A DNA stretch of 64,000 bases. It comes from Micropruina sonneratiae. Lineage in GTDB: Bacteria; Actinomycetota; Actinomycetes; Propionibacteriales; Propionibacteriaceae. Shown here one piece after another: positions 37,878 to 47,030 of the stretch. Made by a program: the position numbers and the translations under genes. The stretch is taken from positions 1 to 64,000 of the forward strand of contig NZ_JAPDHX010000004.1 of NCBI RefSeq assembly GCF_025972045.1. Reading direction: 5' to 3'. Within the stretch, counting starts at the first letter, position 1, and each line of letters opens with the position of its first letter. A model generated the notes under the pieces. The model was not told the origin of the DNA. It saw only the letters and a program-made list of their open reading frames with translations, and made no database searches.

Positions 37878-38861
37878 GTGGAATATTTGGCGAAGTATGA
37901 CGCCTTGGTCGAGTTGCTCAATGCGCAGGGCTCGCCGTGGGTCAGCTTGAGCCTGGCGCAGATCTCGGAGGCGATTCCAGGTGGCCTTCCACCCTCGGCG
38001 TACACACTCGCAGGGTGGTGGGCAAATGACTCGGTCGGTCACGTCCAGTCGAGAGCGTGGCTCGCAGCAGGGTGGCGCATGATCTACGCAGACCTTGCCG
38101 CGGGCGAGGTTGACTTTGCGAGGGATCCGACGCCGTCACAAGCCACCTCAGACGCTCAACCGTCCGCCCAACAGATTGGCGGAGTGGCGTTGCCGGACCG
38201 CACTCACACCTTTGAACAAGCGCGCGATCGATTCCATAACATCCTTCCAAGCGTGATGGCGAACCCGTTGGACTATAGGATTTGGCGCCCCAGTTGGAAC
38301 GACGCAGATCCCCTGGACGGAGACGTCATGCGGCTGCGCCGGCTCCTTGCGCAGGCTGCGTTGGGCAACCCGCTGGATGGTGAGGTGGCGAGTCTGCGCA
38401 TGGCTCTTATCGACCAGCGGGTGGACGGGGAGTTCACGGCCTTCGCGTGGCTCGAGATACAGCTGGTGCGGGCATTGTTCAGTCAAGGTCGTGACGCTGA
38501 AGCGCACGAGATTCTGCGGACACTTTCGCTCGACCAGGGAACCGAATACTGGATCATGCAGCTTAGCTCCCTCGTCGGCGCCCACATGGCAGCGCACGCC
38601 GGTCGCTGGGAGGAGGCGCTGGATCGCCTGTGCCACGTCCTAGTCTGGGACTTCACGGGTGGTTGGAACCCTGACTATGTACTTCGTGCGCTGTACGAGA
38701 TCGCGGTGCTTGAAGTCCTACCCGCGACAGGTTTCCCTTCAAGAGCAGACGTTGCGCAACTGGCTCTTTTTGTAGCCGACCAGGCAGAGCCCTGGCGTGG
38801 GACTTGGTACAACGAACACGTGCAGGCGCAACTCCGGGAGCTCGCAGCGAAGGACAATTAG
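37878..38861 (+). CDS. DUF7662-like N-terminal domain protein, function unknown
   Basis: 327 residues. The first 70 read KYDALVELLNAQG, then ISEAIPGGLPPSAYTLAGWW and AWLAAGWRMIYADL, which match the pattern of the small DUF7662 domain found in bacterial accessory genes. The rest is helical and hydrophobic-patterned without catalytic motifs, perhaps tetratricopeptide-like. The base composition is lower in GC than the BREX genes. It follows brxHI after 125 nt on the same strand, so it could be a BREX accessory or independent cargo. The GTG at 37878 follows GGAAGG closely; a TTG at 37887 has better spacing and is an alternative. Confidence 0.65.
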   Translation: MEYLAKYDALVELLNAQGSPWVSLSLAQISEAIPGGLPPSAYTLAGWWANDSVGHVQSRAWLAAGWRMIYADLAAGEVDFARDPTPSQATSDAQPSAQQIGGVALPDRTHTFEQARDRFHNILPSVMANPLDYRIWRPSWNDADPLDGDVMRLRRLLAQAALGNPLDGEVASLRMALIDQRVDGEFTAFAWLEIQLVRALFSQGRDAEAHEILRTLSLDQGTEYWIMQLSSLVGAHMAAHAGRWEEALDRLCHVLVWDFTGGWNPDYVLRALYEIAVLEVLPATGFPSRADVAQLALFVADQAEPWRGTWYNEHVQAQLRELAAKDN

Positions 38862-39231
38862 GACTCGAGACGCGCCGCCTCGTCGGAAAGTCCCTGAGTC
38901 TCTTCCACCATCAAGCAACACTCGCTTTGGACCGGGTGGCCGCCAGACGGCCGGTGGATCTGCCACAGGCACTGCATCCCCGCACGTGCAATAGATCCCG
39001 GCCCACTCCGAGATGCATGAGGTCTGTGGCACTTGGAGGGTTCTGATTATTCCGTAGCCGTCGGGGCGAGGACGATCGTCCCTGTGACTCGTGCACGTGT
39101 CGCATTGACGGCGCTCGACGGTGCTCTCGAGCGTCCGCGATAGGGAGGGATTTTCAGATCGCGTCGGACGCAACGCAGGGTCCCGCCGATCGCCATTGGC
39201 TGGGGCGGCGCGCCGTGGCAGTCTGCCGCTC
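38862..39231. other. Intergenic stretch without recognised features
   Basis: About 370 bp between the DUF7662-like gene and the second OsmC gene. No credible coding frame, repeat or RNA gene was seen, except the last 20 bases, which match the region just upstream of the first OsmC copy. Confidence 0.5.
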
Positions 39232-39624
39232 ATGACTGACTTCTCCGTCGAGTGCGCGGCAGGCAGCCTGCGCCCCTCCGAGAACGCCACGGTGACGCAC
39301 TTCGCGCACCGCTGGACTGATGGTGGCGTGGACGTCACCGCCGATTTCACCGGCGCCCACCTGCTGCATCTGTCCGTCGCGGCCTGCGTCCTGAACGATC
39401 TCTATCGGGAGGCAGACGCAGTCGGCGTCGTACTGGACGGCGCTCGGGTCACAGCCTCCGGTCATTTCAGCGACGCTTGGGCGTCCACCGGCATCGATTA
39501 TCGAGTTGAGGTGGACTCCCCCGCCGCGGCCGCCGTGGTCGATCAGCTCATCGACCTGGTCGACCAGGCCGCCGAGATCCCGCGCGCGGTGCGAGCCGGT
39601 GCCAGCGTGCAACGCACGCCCTGA
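39232..39624 (+). CDS. OsmC family protein (copy 2)
   Basis: 130 residues, nearly the same as the protein at 3305-3700: both begin MTDFSVECAAGSLR and share HFAHRWTDGGVDV, ADFTGAHLLHLSVAACVLND and AEIPRAVRAGA. The bases immediately upstream (CCGTGGCAGTCTGCCG) are also shared, so this is a true duplication with its start region, not only a paralogue. The role is presumably hydroperoxide defence, as for other OsmC proteins. It lies between BREX and the MobF relaxase, so a chromosomal-type gene sits inside otherwise mobile DNA. Confidence 0.85.
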   Translation: MTDFSVECAAGSLRPSENATVTHFAHRWTDGGVDVTADFTGAHLLHLSVAACVLNDLYREADAVGVVLDGARVTASGHFSDAWASTGIDYRVEVDSPAAAAVVDQLIDLVDQAAEIPRAVRAGASVQRTP

Positions 39625-39690
39625 CCTGGTGTTCCGCCGTCGAGCCTGCCTCGTCACCCCGATCGAACCTCGTCCACACCCGCACCCCGA

Positions 39691-40412
39691 TCACGTGCCA
39701 CGCTCCCGGATCCATCGGGCCAACGTGGTCGGCCCTGCGCTCGGGTCACTTGGAACAAGCCTTGACGGCTGGCCAGCCGCCCGACAAGCCCCGCTGTCGT
39801 AGCGAAGAACTTGTAAGCCAACGACGTCACCGTACGACTGTGCAGTGTGGCCCGTCGGCTCTCTGCTGTACTGGTCGATCCGGATCGTGTACTCGCGAAC
39901 GTAGGCCGGGCCACCCAGGTTGGCGCCCAGCGCGACCGAGACCGAATACATGCCCGGCCGCACCCGCAGGCAGCGGGTCATGCTGATCGCAGCGGTGCCC
40001 CATGAGGATCTGTACACCACGTAGGAGTAGCCCTGCTCGGTCGGCCCACCGTCACCCCGTCAACCTTGATCGCCGCCCCCACCGAGTTCGCTCCCGACTT
40101 GATCACCGCGCCGGAGAAGGTCACGATCAGCAACTCGGTGGAACCCTGCGACGACGACGTGGTGATCTGTTGCGCCTCGGTGGACGCTGCTGATGTTCAG
40201 CGGACCGGCCACGGACCTCACCAACGTCCGGTGGGTGGTCTTGCCGTCACAGACGGACGATATCGACGCCACCTCCGGCAGCCGTCCAGGGACCCCGCAG
40301 CTGGACGAGGGACGACACCTCGGGTGCCGCTACCTCCCCCGCCGGCAGCGTAGCGAAAGCGACCGCTGCAACGGCGGCCACGGCGGGGATGTGCCGACTC
40401 ACGACACGTTGA
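39691..40412 (-). pseudogene. Secreted-protein gene broken by several frameshifts
   Basis: On the minus strand a GTG near 40406 gives a signal-peptide-like MSRHIPAVAAVAAVAFATLP. Then, in successive frames, come EVASISSVCDGKTTHRTLV, STEAQQITTSSSQGSTELL running into FSGAVIKSGANSVGAAIKVD, and finally TEQGYSYVVYRSSWGTAAIS running to the stop at 39691. At least three frame changes are needed to join them. The first half is paralogous to the fossil at 9962-10223. The product would have been a secreted protein of about 230 residues with a beta-rich C-terminus; no family was recognised. Confidence 0.65.
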
Positions 40413-40749
40413 TCGGGACTCGACCACGTCCACGAACCCCTGGATTTCCTAAGAAGTTGGCGTCAGCGTCCGAAACAGGTGGATTTCAGCGGCCTAAAGG
40501 GAGTGTGAGGACATTTCGCAACTCGCCCCTACACCGGCGCGCCAACGTGAAAGTGTGCCAGGTGGCCTTGGTGGGGCACGGACCGAGCGTCGCCCTGGAC
40601 GTGCAACCCAATGCTGTGTTCCTCCGGCTCGCTGCCGTGCCATCGTCCACACAGTGCCTGGTACACATCCATGGCCGTCCATCTGTCCCGATCGACCCCG
40701 TTTTCGCAGGTACAAGGGGTGTGAGGATCCTTCTGCGGCGGTGCCGGCC

Positions 40750-43700
40750 ATGATGAGCCTGCACAAGCTGACCGCCGGGTCGGGGTATGACTACCTGACC
40801 CGGCAGGTCGCCGCGCAGGACTCCACCACCAAGGGCCACACCAGCCTGGCCGACTACTACGAGCAGAAGGGCGAGTCGCCCGGACGCTGGCTGGGCTCGG
40901 GTCTGGTCGGCATCGAGGGCCTGGAGGCCGGTGATCAGGTCACCGCGGATCAGATGCTCTCCCTGTTCGGCATCGGCGATCATCCGCTGGCGCGAGGGCG
41001 ACTCGACGCACTGGACAACCACGCCACGGCGAGAGACGTCAAGAACGCCATGCGGCTGGGCCAGCGCTGGGGCATCTACAGCGGCGGGGAGGCGTTCGCC
41101 GACGAGGTCTCCCGGCGGATAGCGGCGTGGAATCGGGCCAACGGACATCCGGACGGCGCTCCGGTCACGCAGGTCGTTCGTGCCTCTATCCGGACGGCGG
41201 TGGGCCTGGACCGCTTCCAGGAGAGGTTCGGACGGGCCCCGCTCAATCCGCGGGAGCTGACCGGGTTTATCGCGCGGGACTCGCGTCCGAGCCGCCAAGG
41301 CGTGGCCGGCTACGACGTGACGTTCTCGCCGGTGAAGTCGGTGTCTGCGCTGTGGGCACTGGTCGATCCGCAGACGGCCGCCCGCATTCAGCATTGCCAC
41401 GACTTGGCTGTCGCGGACGCCTTGCGCTACATCGAGCAAGAGTCGCTGTACACCCGTCGGGGACGCAACGGCGTCCGGCAAGTGAAGACGCACGGGCTGG
41501 TCGCCGCCGCCTTCACGCACCGTGATTCGCGGGCCGGCGATCCCGACCTGCACACGCACGTGGCGGTGGCCAACAAGGTGCAGGCGGTCGACGACGGCGA
41601 CTGGCTCGCCATCGACGGGCGGCTGCTCTACTTGGCCAACGTGGCCGCGTCGGAGCGCTACAACACTGCGCTCGAGCAGCACCTGACCCGGGACTTGGGG
41701 GTGCGGTTCGTCGACCGTCAGGACGGCAGGGACGTCCGACCGGTGCGCGAGATCGCCGGCGTCGACCCGGCTCTGCTGCGGCGCTGGTCGCAGCGCGATC
41801 TCGAGATCAGGACGGCTCAGGGCGAGCTGGTCGGCGACTTCCAGCGCGAACAGGGGCGCACCCCGACGCCCGGCGAGCAGCACGCGCTGGGTCAACGGGC
41901 CACCCTGGAGACGCGGGAGGCGAAACATGAGCCACGCTCGCTGGCCGAGCAGCGAAGGGCGTGGGCGGCGCAGGCCGAAGCCGTGCTCGGACGTGGTGGT
42001 GTGGCCCGGATGGTGGCTGCCGCATTGAATCCTGGCCGGGCGGAGCGGCGTCCGGTGGACGAGGCGTGGCTGGACGCGACGGCGGCTCGGGTGGTCCGCG
42101 TGGTGGAGCGCAACCGGGCGACGTGGCAGGTGTGGCATGTGCGTGCCGAGGTGGAGCGGCAGGTGCGGCGCTCTGGTCGGATTGTGTCCGAAGCAGCGGC
42201 GCAGTGCCTGGTCGACCTGGCGCTGACCAGGCATTCCATCCCCCTGGACACCGCCCGGGACATGCCCGGTGACGTGCCCGAACCGATGCCTCTGCGGCGT
42301 GCGGACGGCACGTCGATGTACGTCGTGGCGGGCTCGGCCAGGTACTCCTCGGCGCCGATCCTCGCCGCCGAGCGCCTGCTGCTCGCCACCGCCGGGCGTC
42401 GTGACGGCATGGTCGTGGGTCAGCGGTCCATCGACCTGGCGCTGCTGGAGGCACACGCGAACGGCGTGCGGCTGAACGACGGACAGGTCGAGCTGGTGCG
42501 GGCGATGGCGTCCTCAGGGTCGCGGTTACAGGTGGCGATCGCACCGGCGGGCGCGGGCAAGACCACCGCCATGAACGCGCTGGCGTCGGCCTGGCGGGAG
42601 GCCGGCGGCGACGTCATCGGGTTGGCACCGTCGGCGGCGGCCGCGGACGCGCTCGGCCAGCAGCTGGGCGGCCACGCCGACACCATGCACAAGCTCACTC
42701 GGGGTCTGGACGACGAGCGGCTGCCGGGCTGGGCGGCGGGCATCGGGCCGCGGACTCTCGTGGTGATCGACGAGGCGGGCATGGCCGACACCCTGACCCT
42801 GGAACAGGTGGTGTCATTCGTGGTGAGCCGTGGCGGCAGCGTCCGGCTGGTCGGTGACGATCACCAGCTCTCAGCGGTTGAGGCGGGCGGAGTTCTGTGT
42901 GAGATCGCCACCGAGCACGGCGCCGTCCGGCTGGACGAAGTGGTCCGGTTCTCCGATCCGGCGGAGGCGACGGCGTCGCTGGGGCTGCGGCAGGGACGTC
43001 CGACCGCGCTGGGTTTCTACCTCGACCGGCAGCGGGTCCACGTCGGAGACGCCACCACCACCCTGGACCAAGCGTTCGCCGGCTGGGTGGCGGACCGTGC
43101 CCGCGGCCTCGATTCGCTGATGCTGGCGCCGACCCACGACCTGGTCGCTCAGCTGAATGCTCGGGCTCGGGCGCAGCGGTTGGGTGGGCGCTTGCCGGGC
43201 CGCGAGGCATCGCTGGCCGACGGCAATCGGGTGTCAGCGGGCGACACGATCGTCACCCGACGCAACGAGCGGCGGCTGACGTATTCGCGGCACGGGTGGG
43301 TACGCAACGGGGACCGTTGGACAGTGCTGGCGGTCGGGCGTGACCAGAGTCTGACCGTGGCGAACGCGTCCGGGTGGCAGGTGCGACTGCCGGCAGGGTA
43401 CGTCCGCGACGATGTGGTGCTCGGCTACGCCAGCACGATCCATGGTGCGCAGGGACTGACCGTCGATTCGATGCACGGCGTGCTCAGCGGGCAGGAGAGC
43501 CGCCAGCAGCTGTACACGATGATGACTCGTGGCCGGCACGCCAATCACGTGTACGTCACCGCGGTCGGGGACGGTGATCCGCATTCGCTGCTCCGGCCTG
43601 AGGTGGTCCGGCCGCCGACGCCGACCGAGCTTCTGGAGGCGGTCCTGAGCCGGGACGATGCGGCGCTGTCCGCAGTCGGGTCGCTGCGTGAGCAGTCCGA

Positions 43701-44631
43701 TCCGGCGCTGTTGCTGAAGCCGGCGGTGGATCGCTACGTCGATGCCGTCGGCGTGGCCGCCGAGCAGGTCGTGGGCGCCGATCGAATGGCGGAGATCGAA
43801 CGATCCGCCGACTCGATGGTGCTGTGGCTGACCGAGGCGGCCGCCTGGCCGGCGCTGCGCACGCACCTGTTGACGATCGAGGCGTCAGGAGGCGACTCGA
43901 TCCAGGCGCTGCGACGGGGGATAGATTCGGGCGGTTTGGACGACGCTCAGGATCCCGCGGCGGTGTTGTCGTGGCGACTGCAGCCAATCGCTCGAGGTGG
44001 TCCGCTGCCGTGGCTTGACGGAGTTCCCGAAAGCCTGCGCGCCGACCCGGTCTGGGGTGTGTACGTGGAGGCAAGGCAGCAGCTCGTCCGGGAGTTAGCG
44101 GACGAGGTGCGCAATGGCTGCGCCGAGCGGCGGCCGGCCTGGCTGGCGGACATGCCCCTGCCACCCTCGCCCGCGCTGGCCGCCGAGATCACGGTGTGGA
44201 GATGCGCCATGGGTGTTTCGGATGGCGACCTTCGTCCGACCGGTGCCGCGCAGCCGGCCGCTGCCGCTGCACGTTGGCAGTACCGTCTCGACCAAGCGCT
44301 GGTGGACGAGCACCCGGAGGTTCGGCAGTGGACCAACTGGCTGCGCGACACCGTCCCCGACCTGCAGCGCGATCCTCACACTGCGGTGGTAGGACGCCAG
44401 GTGGCCGCCTGGGCTGCTGACGGCGATCCAGTCCGGCGTTGGGTGCGAGACGCCGTCGCGGACGGCCTGCTCCCCGACGACCACCCCGCCGCCGCCCTCG
44501 CGTCCCGCATCGAACGGCAGCGCACTGCACCGCCGATCTGGGAGACCGTCGAGCCGATCAATCTGCATCGTCGACCCGAGGACATCGCGCCTCCCATGTC
44601 CCGCCCGCCGTCGCACGGCCCACGCATCTGA
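40750..44631 (+). CDS. MobF-family conjugative relaxase/helicase (TrwC/TraA-like)
   Basis: 1293 residues. The N-terminal relaxase domain opens MMSLHKLTAGSGYDYLTRQV, with catalytic-tyrosine candidates Y13 and Y15, followed by YYEQKGESPGRWLGSG. It carries the three-histidine metal site region DLHTHVAVANKV near 267. The C-terminal half is a RecD/TraI-type helicase: Walker A APAGAGKTT near 598, VVIDEAGMAD near 671 and YASTIHGAQGLTVDSMHGV late. It nicks oriT and unwinds DNA for conjugation. The ATG at 40750 starts the usual MobF N-terminus; the open frame upstream lies outside it. MobF proteins are often longer. No coupling protein or type IV secretion gene is in the window. Confidence 0.9.
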   Translation: MMSLHKLTAGSGYDYLTRQVAAQDSTTKGHTSLADYYEQKGESPGRWLGSGLVGIEGLEAGDQVTADQMLSLFGIGDHPLARGRLDALDNHATARDVKNAMRLGQRWGIYSGGEAFADEVSRRIAAWNRANGHPDGAPVTQVVRASIRTAVGLDRFQERFGRAPLNPRELTGFIARDSRPSRQGVAGYDVTFSPVKSVSALWALVDPQTAARIQHCHDLAVADALRYIEQESLYTRRGRNGVRQVKTHGLVAAAFTHRDSRAGDPDLHTHVAVANKVQAVDDGDWLAIDGRLLYLANVAASERYNTALEQHLTRDLGVRFVDRQDGRDVRPVREIAGVDPALLRRWSQRDLEIRTAQGELVGDFQREQGRTPTPGEQHALGQRATLETREAKHEPRSLAEQRRAWAAQAEAVLGRGGVARMVAAALNPGRAERRPVDEAWLDATAARVVRVVERNRATWQVWHVRAEVERQVRRSGRIVSEAAAQCLVDLALTRHSIPLDTARDMPGDVPEPMPLRRADGTSMYVVAGSARYSSAPILAAERLLLATAGRRDGMVVGQRSIDLALLEAHANGVRLNDGQVELVRAMASSGSRLQVAIAPAGAGKTTAMNALASAWREAGGDVIGLAPSAAAADALGQQLGGHADTMHKLTRGLDDERLPGWAAGIGPRTLVVIDEAGMADTLTLEQVVSFVVSRGGSVRLVGDDHQLSAVEAGGVLCEIATEHGAVRLDEVVRFSDPAEATASLGLRQGRPTALGFYLDRQRVHVGDATTTLDQAFAGWVADRARGLDSLMLAPTHDLVAQLNARARAQRLGGRLPGREASLADGNRVSAGDTIVTRRNERRLTYSRHGWVRNGDRWTVLAVGRDQSLTVANASGWQVRLPAGYVRDDVVLGYASTIHGAQGLTVDSMHGVLSGQESRQQLYTMMTRGRHANHVYVTAVGDGDPHSLLRPEVVRPPTPTELLEAVLSRDDAALSAVGSLREQSDPALLLKPAVDRYVDAVGVAAEQVVGADRMAEIERSADSMVLWLTEAAAWPALRTHLLTIEASGGDSIQALRRGIDSGGLDDAQDPAAVLSWRLQPIARGGPLPWLDGVPESLRADPVWGVYVEARQQLVRELADEVRNGCAERRPAWLADMPLPPSPALAAEITVWRCAMGVSDGDLRPTGAAQPAAAAARWQYRLDQALVDEHPEVRQWTNWLRDTVPDLQRDPHTAVVGRQVAAWAADGDPVRRWVRDAVADGLLPDDHPAAALASRIERQRTAPPIWETVEPINLHRRPEDIAPPMSRPPSHGPRI

Positions 44632-44654
44632 ACCCCAACAGAAGGAGCAAAGCC

Positions 44655-44864
44655 ATGCCCACCCGCCGTGTACCCAACCCCCAGCCCGAGTACCTGTCGA
44701 TCGCCAAGGCCGCCGCACTGTACGACGTGTCGGAGACCTTCCTACGGAGGAGAATCAACCAGGGGCAGCTCTCGGCCGTTCGCTGCGGCCGTCAGATCAT
44801 CCGCATCGGTGCCGCCGATCTCGCGAAGCTGTTCCGCAAGATCCAGAGCGCGGACGACTTCTGA
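44655..44864 (+). CDS. Excisionase-like helix-turn-helix protein
   Basis: 69 residues with a MerR/Xis-like winged helix: YLSIAKAAALYDVSETFLRR, then INQGQLSAVRCGRQIIRI. Such proteins help an integrase excise an element or act as small regulators. GAAGGAG lies 9 nt before the ATG at 44655. It follows the relaxase gene after 23 nt on the same strand, so the two probably share a transcript. An integrase would be expected next, but none is found. Confidence 0.8.
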   Translation: MPTRRVPNPQPEYLSIAKAAALYDVSETFLRRRINQGQLSAVRCGRQIIRIGAADLAKLFRKIQSADDF

Positions 44865-44942
44865 ACCGGAATCTCTCAGCAATTGGTGTCGGTGCTGCTG
44901 AGTAGCGTCGGTCACAAGCTTCTTCGATCCCGGGAGAAACCC

Positions 44943-45737
44943 ATGACTGATCCGGAACGCATCCTCCTCGCGGGCGACCTGCACATGAACACGCGCGCCG
45001 CCCACGAGGTGATCGACCACGCTCAAGCCGTCGACGCCGACCTGATCCTTCAAGTCGGCGACTTCGGCTACTGGCCACGCGCCGAGCACCGGGCCGGTGT
45101 CGAGTACCTCACCCTCGTCGATGACGCGTTAGCGTCAGCCGGCCTTGAACTCTGGTTCGTGCCCGGCAACCACGAGGACTGGCCAGAGCTCGCGAAGCTG
45201 CCGATCGGCCGCGATGGCCGGAGAGCCGTCGGAGCGCGCATCTTCGAACTTCCCGCCGGGTACCGCTGGACGTGGGGTTCAACTCGGTGGCTCGCCGTCG
45301 GCGGCGCTCCGTCGGTCGACAAGCACTTACGCACAGAGGGGGTCGAGTGGTTCCCAGAGGAGGAGTTGACCGAACCCCAAGCCGCCGCGATCATCGACGC
45401 CGGTCGCGCAGACGTGGTGGTAGCCCACGACGCACCGATGGCGACCCCGTTCCTTCGCGAGCGCCTGCAGCAACACGTTCCTCCCCCGCTCCGCCGCAAC
45501 TGGTGGCCACTCGAGGCCGTCGTCCGTGCGGATGCCCACCAGGAACGCATGCGCCGCATCCTCGACGGCGTGCAGGCGTCCCGCTGGTTCCACGGGCACC
45601 ACCACGTCCGGTACTCGTCGACCATCGAAGCCGCTCATGCAGCAGTGCGCGTCGCGGGGTTGGCTTTGGACGGCACACCACCGAACGAGCTCACCCTGCT
45701 CGTCGACGCACAGGGCGAGGAGCTCCCACTGCCATGA
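44943..45737 (+). CDS. Calcineurin-like metallophosphoesterase
   Basis: 264 residues with the full metallophosphoesterase motif set: LAGDLHMN (I), VGDFGYW (II), VPGNHEDW (III), VVAHDAP (IV) and FHGHHHVRY (V), which coordinate two metals. The substrate is unknown; relatives in accessory regions may act on nucleotides or nucleic acids. The ATG at 44943 follows a GGGAGAA. It lies 79 nt downstream of the excisionase-like gene, and a broken ISL3 copy follows immediately after its stop. Confidence 0.88.
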   Translation: MTDPERILLAGDLHMNTRAAHEVIDHAQAVDADLILQVGDFGYWPRAEHRAGVEYLTLVDDALASAGLELWFVPGNHEDWPELAKLPIGRDGRRAVGARIFELPAGYRWTWGSTRWLAVGGAPSVDKHLRTEGVEWFPEEELTEPQAAAIIDAGRADVVVAHDAPMATPFLRERLQQHVPPPLRRNWWPLEAVVRADAHQERMRRILDGVQASRWFHGHHHVRYSSTIEAAHAAVRVAGLALDGTPPNELTLLVDAQGEELPLP

Positions 45738-45870
45738 CGCAGTCGTGGAGCAGAGTCAGGGACTGGGCAGACCTCTCGCCAGGGCAGCGCCCAGAAGAGC
45801 CACAGCCGTCTGGACGGCAAGGGTCGCCTCGGCTTCGCTCACTGGACGGGCGTCAGGCCGACCGAGGCGC

Positions 45871-46609
45871 TCAACGGACGGCTCGAACACCTGCGCGGCC
45901 GTCCATCGCGACCACCTCGACCGCGTCACGGAAGGCGTCGTCGCGGTCGGCGAGCCAGGTCTTGAACGCCGCCTTCGACCGGCCCTCGACCATGTCCAGC
46001 AGCCTTGCTGGGCCGGCGCCATCGCGGACCGGGGTGAGGTCGATGATCACGGTAACGTACTTGTCGCCACGCCTGGTGTGGCGCCAGACGTGCTCATCAG
46101 ACGCCAACGACCTTCACGCCCTCAAACCGCGTGGGGTCGTTGATCAGCAGCCGCTTGCCTTCAGCCAGGACCGCGTTATTGGCGGTGTCCCACGCGACCC
46201 CGAGTCCCTCGGCGACACGGGCGACGGTGAGGTGTGCGACCACGATCCCTTCCAGCGCCCACCGCAGCCCGGTGCGCGAGAGCTTCGCACGTGGCTCCGC
46301 CGCGGCGCTGGTGTCTTGGCGCCACACGTGTCCGCAGTCGGCACAGCGGTAGCGGCGCACTACAACTTCCAGCACGGTCGGTCGCCAGCCCAGCGGCTCG
46401 TGGGCCAACCGCCGGATCACGGTGTCACGCGCAGCGCCTTCGCTGCCGCACCGTCGGCACCACTGATCTGGTTCCACCACGCGGCACGCGAGGACCGCAC
46501 GATCCGGTTCAAGTCGTTGTCCGGTCACGCTCAGACCGAGGCCGTCGAGTCGAGCGAAGGCGGTCAGGTCAGGGCGGCCGAAGCCGGCCGGCGGGGTAGC
46601 GTCGGACAC
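45871..46609 (-). pseudogene. ISL3 transposase, N-terminal part, frameshifted
   Basis: The minus-strand frame from 46609 begins MSDATPPAGFGRPDL and shows the zinc-finger pairs CRRCG and CADCGHVWR and the helix-turn-helix, stopping at 46097. The neighbouring frame (45871-46107) continues DEHVWRHTRRGDKYVTVIID to VEVVAMDGR. One frameshift near 46095-46105 separates them, and the second catalytic part is missing. It is about 75 % similar by eye to the transposase at 18 kb, so it is a different ISL3 copy. Confidence 0.75.
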
Positions 46610-46721
46610 GTCGAGGTCTTTCGGATGGATGGCGTAGAAACCTCCATCGTCGGGAGACCTCGACGTCTATCTGCGGACCGACGCGCCCGGCCGACCTACA
46701 CCGTCATCTGAGAAGACCCCT
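46554..46721. repeat. 168-bp direct repeat, copy 1 (ISL3 end)
   Basis: This segment and 48832-49000 are nearly identical and in the same orientation, starting GCGAAGGCGGTCAGGTCAGG and ending with an ISL3 terminal repeat (CGACCTACACC...CATCTG). It covers the first codons and upstream region of the ISL3 transposase. The two copies flank the monooxygenase/GlxA gene pair. Confidence 0.8.
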
Positions 46722-46948
46722 GAAACGTCTTCGACGACGACGGGGCCGGCGAAGAGGAGGGCGCGGTGAGCTAAAGGAATGGAGCATGCTCGGCTTCGAC
46801 GCCGCCGCAAGCTCCGGTGAAACGGTCGGTACTGGTCGGTCGTCGTCGGTCACCACCGGATGGCGGCGTCCCCCACGCTCGGCGTTTGCGCAGGTCAGCG
46901 GCTCGTTCGCCAAGTGGGCGCATCAAGCGATAGACGCAAAGCCGACGT

Positions 46949-46984
46949 GATGAGGTCGTCGGTTCGATTCCGAAAGGCGGCTCC
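46949..46984 (+). other. tRNA 3'-end-like fragment
   Basis: GAGGTCGTCGGTTCGATTCCGAAAGGCGGCTCC reads as a T arm with the canonical GGTTCGATTCC loop and an acceptor-like end. Four of five T-stem pairs form. No matching 5' half is present upstream, and no anticodon can be assigned. It may be an attachment-site scar at this side of the accessory region, or chance. Confidence 0.35.
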
Positions 46985-46986
46985 GG

Positions 46987-47030
46987 CGAACCGCCCCTGA
47001 CCTGCGGAAACGCAGGGCAGGGGCGGTTCG
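46987..47030. terminator. Long GAAA-tetraloop hairpin (possible terminator)
   Basis: CGAACCGCCCCTG (46987-46999) pairs perfectly with CAGGGGCGGTTCG (47018-47030). Inside, after one A-G mismatch, CCTGCG-GAAA-CGCAGG adds six more pairs. No U-run follows, so it may be a hairpin-only terminator, common in actinobacteria, or a structured repeat. It sits just after the tRNA-like fragment. Confidence 0.5.

Larger units (their letters stand above)
45738..46721. mobile_element. Rearranged remnant of ISL3-family elements
   Basis: A plus-strand scrap near 45850-45900 encodes GVRPTEALNGRLEHLRG, the end of an ISL3 DDE domain, and abuts a minus-strand ISL3 N-terminal half (45871-46609). The two therefore face each other at about 45898. 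The outer end near 46690-46721 carries an ISL3-type terminal sequence (read inwards: AGGGGTCTTCTCAGATGA). This looks like a recombination junction between two ISL3 copies, not one intact element. Confidence 0.65.

Noticed and set aside
40486-42456. 656-codon antisense open frame across the relaxase
   Set aside because: No recognisable motif; the relaxase on the plus strand has full MobF motifs.
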